This document shows, one piece after another, positions 58,541-64,000 of a DNA stretch of 64,000 nt. Under the pieces are notes generated by a model. The model ran no database searches. It worked only from the letters and a program-made list of their open reading frames with translations, and was not told where the DNA came from. Position 1 is the stretch's first letter. Each line of letters begins with the position of its first letter. Both the position numbers and the translations under genes were made by a program. The stretch lies in assembly GCF_040939455.1 (NCBI RefSeq), contig NC_134106.1:83645001-83709000 (forward strand), read 5' to 3'. The stretch is from Microcebus murinus (taxonomy: Eukaryota > Chordata > Mammalia > Primates > Cheirogaleidae).

Positions 58541-59383
58541 TTATATTTAATCAGATGATCAATTTTCACAAAGGTTCAAGGGCTCAGCAAGAACCAGAAC
58601 TCCACCTCATGGATTCTCTGTGCAGTCTTTTCCCGTCCACCTTGCTGTGCACCAGCAAACCCAAACCTTAGGTCCTGTCTATGGCTGGTTCGTATGGTGG
58701 GAGGCAGGGGATGCTCCATTAAAAACTTCTGGGACTTCCCTGGTGAAAAATAGGAAGGTTTCCAGGTTCTTCCTCCGTTTGTAGAGAATTTCCACATCCT
58801 CTTCTGAACACCACCATATCAATGACAATAGTGATGAAAGTGTCTGCTGTCTAAGTGGCCACATCATTCCCAATTCAAAATTCTGTTTTAAAAGAAGCAC
58901 CAGGTCATAATTGGAGGTATGACAATCCTTCTTGCCATCAGCCTCAAATGGGTATAATCATTTAGCCAAGATTCAAATTTCCCCGTAAGAATCCATATTC
59001 AAGCTGCCAAATGCTCACATTTTAAAAAGTGATTATGTATTTTGAACCTGTTCACATCTTCAGCCTCTAACCCTCTTTAACATTACAGAGCTCTCCTAAT
59101 TTTATTGCAGGCTGTACAACATAGTACTTTCTTTTATTTGTCCTAACAGCACCTATTTCATACTTCATGTAGGGGATGCTCTTTGGGGTTTGATCTTGAG
59201 TCCTGGTTCACCTGGAACATACTACTCGACCATGGTCTTCTCAAGGCTTTTACCTCTCTTGACAAAAATTCTTTATTGTTGTATTCTGCTTTTATGTGAC
59301 CACCCCTCAGTTGCCTAATTTTGATTCCACTGAGTCTTTTTAAAATGGTGGCAACCAGAACTTCCCAAAGAGAAAAATGCATG
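58541..59383. other. Intergenic, unique sequence
   Basis: No gene or clear repeat recognised. Confidence 0.4.
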
Positions 59384-59713
59384 GGCCGGGCGTGGTGGCT
59401 CACGCCTGTAATCCTAGCACTCTGGGAGGCTGTGGCAGGCGGATTGCTCAAGCTCAGCTCAAAACCAGCCTGAGCAAGAGTGAGACCCTGTCTCTACTAT
59501 AAATAGAAAGAAATTAATTGGCCAACTAAACATATATATATATATATTTATAAAATATTAGCTGGGCATGGTGGTGCACGCCTGTAGTCCCAGCTACTCA
59601 GGAGGCTGAGGCAGGAGGATCGCTTGAACCCAGGAGTTTGAGGTTGCTATGAGCTAAGCTGATGCCATGGCACTCAACAAAAGTGAGACTCTGTCTCAAA
59701 AAAAAAAAAAAAT
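59384..59713 (+). mobile_element. Lemur-type dimeric Alu SINE
   Basis: It starts ggccgggcgtggtggctcac, has the strepsirrhine linker and TA run, and a poly(A) tail. The right monomer lacks the usual CTCTAGCCTGGGC block. An imperfect flanking repeat AAAATGCATG/AAAATACATG is visible. Confidence 0.9.
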
Positions 59714-62700
59714 ACATGATGAGCTGTGCAGAGATGACATTTAAAAAATTGCACCAAAGGAGTGAATAGCTGAACAACTGGAAGGGGGGCAGGTGCAGAG
59801 GCCTCCTCTTTTTCCAGGTACCAGGTATTAACACTGGGTGGCTGGAGCATGTGGCCCTCCAGGAGGTGCTGGGGGGAGGGGTAGGCATCTCAATGCAACA
59901 GTGGGGACACCTGGGGAGCTTGTGAAGCTGCCATTACCAGCGGTTAGGAAGGTATTTTGATATTTTAACAACTGATGGTAAGATGTGGTTTTGTGACTGG
60001 AGAAAGCTTCCTGTGTTCTTTTCATCTTTGTCCTGTCATCAGGCTTGCTTTTCAAAGGCGAGAATTGATTTCTAATTCAGATTTCTCACTGAGCATTCAT
60101 GGAGTGTAACAGAGTAGAACCAGCAACATGAATCATCAATTCCAGACTTTGAACCCTTCCCCTAATCACAGTCACTGGTCTAAACACACAGCGCAGGTGC
60201 GTCAAGCCCTGGTACCCAATAACCTATAAGCTGAATGACATTAGGGAGGGACTGGAAGAAGTCAGGCAGCAGGCAACGAAGACTTTTAAAGAAAACCAAA
60301 TCCATAATCCACAACCCTGGAACTATGTGTCATTGGATCTCCAACAACCCCAAGGATCATAGGCTGCACAAAAGAAATTTTTATCAAAAAAGTCTGTGTT
60401 AATTGGCTACTCTTATGCTCCATGTTAGAGTTTCCTGTTTTGCTTACTTGCTTTGTAAATTGTGACTTTGCACTTCATTTTGATTCTCCCACCCTCAGAC
60501 AACTATCATCAGGACCATTCATCCTCTTCCTATATTTTCATTTCTTCCTATTCCCAACGAGGGTATTCGCGTTCCATGGGCATGAGACACCGGAGGCAGG
60601 TAAGCTGGATAAAGCTGACGTGTCCAGGAAACAAATGTTAATAAGGAGCCATTAATGTGAATGATTTGCCTGTGAATCAGTGGGTAAATACCACGCCCCC
60701 CAGCCCCTGCCCCTCCTGGTCTTTCTTAATGATTGATTGCTTCAGAAGATAGAGACCTGGCTGGCTGTCAGCCATAGAAAAGACAGCTGAGTAAAGGACA
60801 AGACTCCTTCTGGGGTTACTAAGTAAAAACCACCTGGGAATAGGCCTGGGCCCCAAGTCACGCAGTGAAATTTCTCTTTCTTAAGATTGGAATGACTGTG
60901 CTAAAAACTACATTTTAAAGTTGGCTTTGAGTCCCTTCTTGGGATGGGAATGGAAGGCTTGTTGGGTTCAGGGATATGTGGAAATGAATAAAGTTCCGTG
61001 TGTGTATGTCTATATGTGTATGTCTGTGCGTGTCTACTTGCAAGTGATACTCAGGAATTAGGTATGAACCTTTCCTAAGCGTGTTGTTGGCACACGAAAA
61101 AGGGGAGCATTTTGATCAGAATCACTTTCCACACACCGATGGCCAGGTGATTGTGGTAGGAAAATATATTGCTGGAGTATTCCCAGAATCTTCCTACTGG
61201 GCTTAACTGAGGACACTCTCTCCTGTCCTAGTGCAGAGATTAACTGTGAAGGAATAACCAGTCGGTTAGCTGAGTTATTAAACAAGGGAAAAGGTTGGAT
61301 TCAGGCTTTTCAGCACAGAATGACACCCACCTGCACTTGGAGTAGATGCACAGAAAAGTTTCAATGAAATCACATGTTTAAGGGAGCAGAGAAATATTGA
61401 GAGGCAGCCTCAGCCTCGATGGAACGCTTCAGGGATTTTCGCAAGGTCTGTGTCATTGATAATTCATCTTTCCTTTTCTAATTGTGCTCTATATTCTTCA
61501 AAGACACCATGAAAGGAGAAAAGGGGATTGACTTCTTTTGACAAAGATCTGCATCTCTATACGTGAAGATGGTTAATTTGATTTCTGAGGTACATGGGTG
61601 TTGCGTCACTTTAACATGTTTAGCTGAAATTTTGAAATCGTTAGGCAGAGAAGGCATTGAGCTTCCTGAGCACGCAAGGTCTAAAGGAGTGGTCCCCATC
61701 ACGCCAACCCACATGTAACGCGCACGTTCTGCTGCAAGCCCAGCCTCGCTGGAGGGAGAGTAATGGTGGGACTGACCAGTTTCAGTAGGACGGCTGGCTC
61801 CCTGCATGTGAGCTTTTACAACCACATTCAGAGCTTGGAAATCAATGTAGGTAAACAACGAGGTAATCAGCTATAAAAGCCCAAGGATGGCATTTAGGTG
61901 GAGGAAGAGGACTGTGGACAGAGAACCTCTAAGAGGGAAGGCAGTGGGGTCAAGAGAGAAGCGTAGGAAGGCTCTGGACACTCCAGGTTAGGCAAGTCCT
62001 GATGGAAACTCTTTATAGGTGGTGCTTGTATGCAGATGAATGACCATTCACAGGTCTCAGCCTCAGAATTTAAATGAAAGCATTAAATTTATATAGATAT
62101 ACAGATATGTATTTATCACTTGTATGTATATATATTTATATACCTAGTGGTTCTAAACTTGTTTGGGAATGTCACATATGCACACTTTTGAACCAGAGGG
62201 AACAGAACACGATTTTGTCAAATTTCAGAGCCTCTTTAATCATGTCGGGTGCCTTATGTGGAGCCTACACTTGAACTTTGGAAATAGGAAAATTCTGTTT
62301 ACCCTTAGTAAAATACAATTTCCTGTTTGAGGGCCTGGGAAGAAAGGAGCCTTTTAAAAAGGGCTTATTAAAATCTCTTAAAAGTGTTCTTGGACATCAA
62401 GCAAACAATAGGGGTCTCTATTAAGTGCAAATGTAGTGGAAACACGGGGATTATATTTCACCTAAAGTACACATGAAGCTCAACAGCCACAGTAAAATTA
62501 GAAAAAGTCCAGGAAGGGAGAGATTTGGTTTTGCTGAACTAAAGTAGTTGAAAAATAAATGGTGACATTTGATAAAATCAAGATGTCACCATTTTTGTCC
62601 ACCTCCCTTTGAAATGAACTCTTCCCTGTGTGAGGCAAGAGGCCTTGTTCTCTAATTCACTTCATGTATTGGACCATCATAATTTCTAAAAACATGGAAG

Positions 62701-63285
62701 GGTTTCAGGCAAGAGATTGGCCCATAAAACCCTCCAGACACCTAGGGAACACTGGTGACATTAACTGATCTCTGTCACCTCCCTGGTCCTACAGGGAAGA
62801 CGTTTTAACAGAGGCACAAAGAACTTCCCTTTACCTGTGAGAGGTGAAGGGTAGCCAAGAGAGGTTAGCCATCATTTCAGGCTAGATTTCCATCTCAGAC
62901 TGGAAACTAGGGGCTTCAGGTCTAAAAGTGGGGGGTAGGGGGGTGCAAAGGTAGGAATGAGGGACAGAAGGACACAGGAGTGCTGGAGAAGAGGATGGGC
63001 AGAGGACAGACAGGGGCTGGAGGAAGAGAAAAAGACATGGAAGACGCACCAGCAGGAGCAAGTAGGACTGGAGCAATCTCTTCCTGGTTTAGAAGAGATC
63101 CAGAAAATGAAATGTCTCATGAAAATGCTGCTTAGCCCCCAACAATTGACTTGGCAAGGGAGTGTGGCAGCTCCTCATAGAAAAGGCCAAAAGGACAGCG
63201 TAGAACAAACTTTCCTAAGCATGTCATAAGGAACTATTTCAAGCGGATGCCTTTTCTTCTCCATGTGTACTTTTTTCCTTATCTG
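59714..63285. other. Intergenic, mostly unique sequence
   Basis: Only simple AT-rich patches (about 62080-62140) and a TG-rich patch (60998-61030) stand out. No gene recognised. Confidence 0.4.
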
Positions 63286-63287
63286 CA

Positions 63288-63600
63288 AGTTAAGTTTGTT
63301 CCAGCTGCTGTGACAAACTACCATAGGGTGAGTGGCTTATAAACAGCAGAAACTTATTTCTGACGGTTCTGGAGGCTGGGAGGTCCAAGATCAAGGCACT
63401 GGCAGATTCGGTGTCTGGGGAGGGCCCGTTTCCTGGTTCATAGATAGCACCTTCTGTTGTGTCCTCACGTGGTAGACGGGGCAAGGGGTGTCCCTTGATA
63501 AGGGCACTAATCCATTCATGGGGGCTCCCCACTCATGACCTAAACACCTTCTCAAAGACCCCACCTCCTAATGCCAACACTAACCACTAACCATCACCTC
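63288..63600 (-). repeat. MLT1/MaLR LTR, partial
   Basis: The plus-strand text is the reverse of MLT1: gctgctgtgacaaactacca, 'cttataaacagcagaaactt', ggttctggaggctgggaggt ccaagatcaaggcactgg, gtgtcctcacgtgg, agggcactaatccattcatg, 'aagaccccacctcctaatgc'. Confidence 0.88.
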
Positions 63601-63639
63601 CTAATACCATCATACCAATACTATGTGCCTTTGGCATTA

Positions 63640-63960
63640 GGCACATAGCCTTTGCCAGCCCCCTAGGGAGATAAAGGAATGGAATGCAAGTGGGGAACTT
63701 GCGTTCCTTATTCTTCCTGCTCCTGATAAGGACAAGGCTTATCCCTCCCTACTCCTCCTGAGAAGGATGACACCCAGCTGCAGGGGTCCCAGGAACTAGT
63801 TGTTTGAAAAAACTGTATTACGGCAGCTATTCTGGCCCAGTGGCTCTACTCCTCCCAGAAAAACCCTGCTTAAAATCCAAGGCTCTCCCCTTCCTGGTGG
63901 GGCCGCTCTTTTCAGCCTCCACACATCCACACTCAGATGTTCAAATAAACCGCATTTTGC
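63640..63960 (+). repeat. Putative ERV LTR end, interrupted by an Alu
   Basis: The region ends with gctcttttcagcctccacac and a TTCAAATAAACC polyadenylation segment (AATAAA at 63944-63949), as in a retroviral R/U5. The Alu at 63961 is inserted immediately after cgcattttgc. The 5' limit is uncertain. Confidence 0.5.
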
Positions 63961-64000
63961 GGCCGGGCGCAGTGGCTCACGCCTGTAATCCTAGCTCTCT
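63961..64000 (+). mobile_element. Alu SINE, cut by window end
   Basis: It begins ggccgggcgcagtggctcac followed by gcctgtaatcctagctctct. The 'aatcctagc' variant matches the other lemur Alus here. Confidence 0.9.

Overview
This is mammalian nuclear DNA, almost certainly from a strepsirrhine primate and most likely a lemur. The main evidence is five full-length or near-full-length dimeric Alus whose middle linker reads like lemur Alu (an AAATAGAAAGAAATTAATTGG-like block followed by a TA-rich stretch). They sit among older primate and eutherian repeats: AluJ, FLAM, MER2/Tigger, MLT1, L1M, MIR and L2. There is no bacterial, viral or plasmid gene organisation. Coding density is very low and most open frames are chance frames in introns and repeats.

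The one protein-coding gene I can support is FHL2 (four and a half LIM domains 2), on the minus strand and running off the left edge. Its first coding exon is at 382-561 (ATG at 537; donor just left of 382). Two upstream noncoding first exons with promoters can be proposed from sequence. The proximal one lies in a CpG island at about 10.0-11.3 kb (donor after 10820, perfect CArG box at 10929-10938). The distal one is at about 42.76-42.89 kb (donor after 42764), with an overlapping TATA/MEF2 site, a GATA site, a second perfect CArG box, an M-CAT motif and an E-box. Both would splice to the acceptor at 562-563. This fits a gene known for heart and muscle expression and SRF responsiveness. Everything between the exons is intron, and about 43-64 kb is upstream intergenic sequence.

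Layout: 0-10 kb, coding exon and intron with L2, FLAM, MIR, an LTR-like repeat and one lemur Alu. 10-11.3 kb, CpG island promoter with a 12-copy GC-rich minisatellite just inside the intron. 11.3-42.5 kb, large intron with L1 and Alu insertions, a long TTTC microsatellite, a MER2 transposon nested in an LTR-like element, a divergent local duplication near 30-31 kb, and a cluster of solo LTRs at 33-39 kb. 42.5-43.3 kb, distal FHL2 promoter. 43.3-64 kb, intergenic, with a 20-base poly(G) run, a GAAA microsatellite, an ERVL-like LTR, a tiny retroposed RNA fragment, a long-inverted-repeat DNA transposon, L1 3' ends, Alus and further LTRs.

I found no undescribed multi-gene system. The observations most worth follow-up are the paired CArG-bearing FHL2 promoters, the promoter-proximal minisatellite, the G20 tract and a few structurally clear mobile elements. 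All family names come from recalled consensus features, without a database search.
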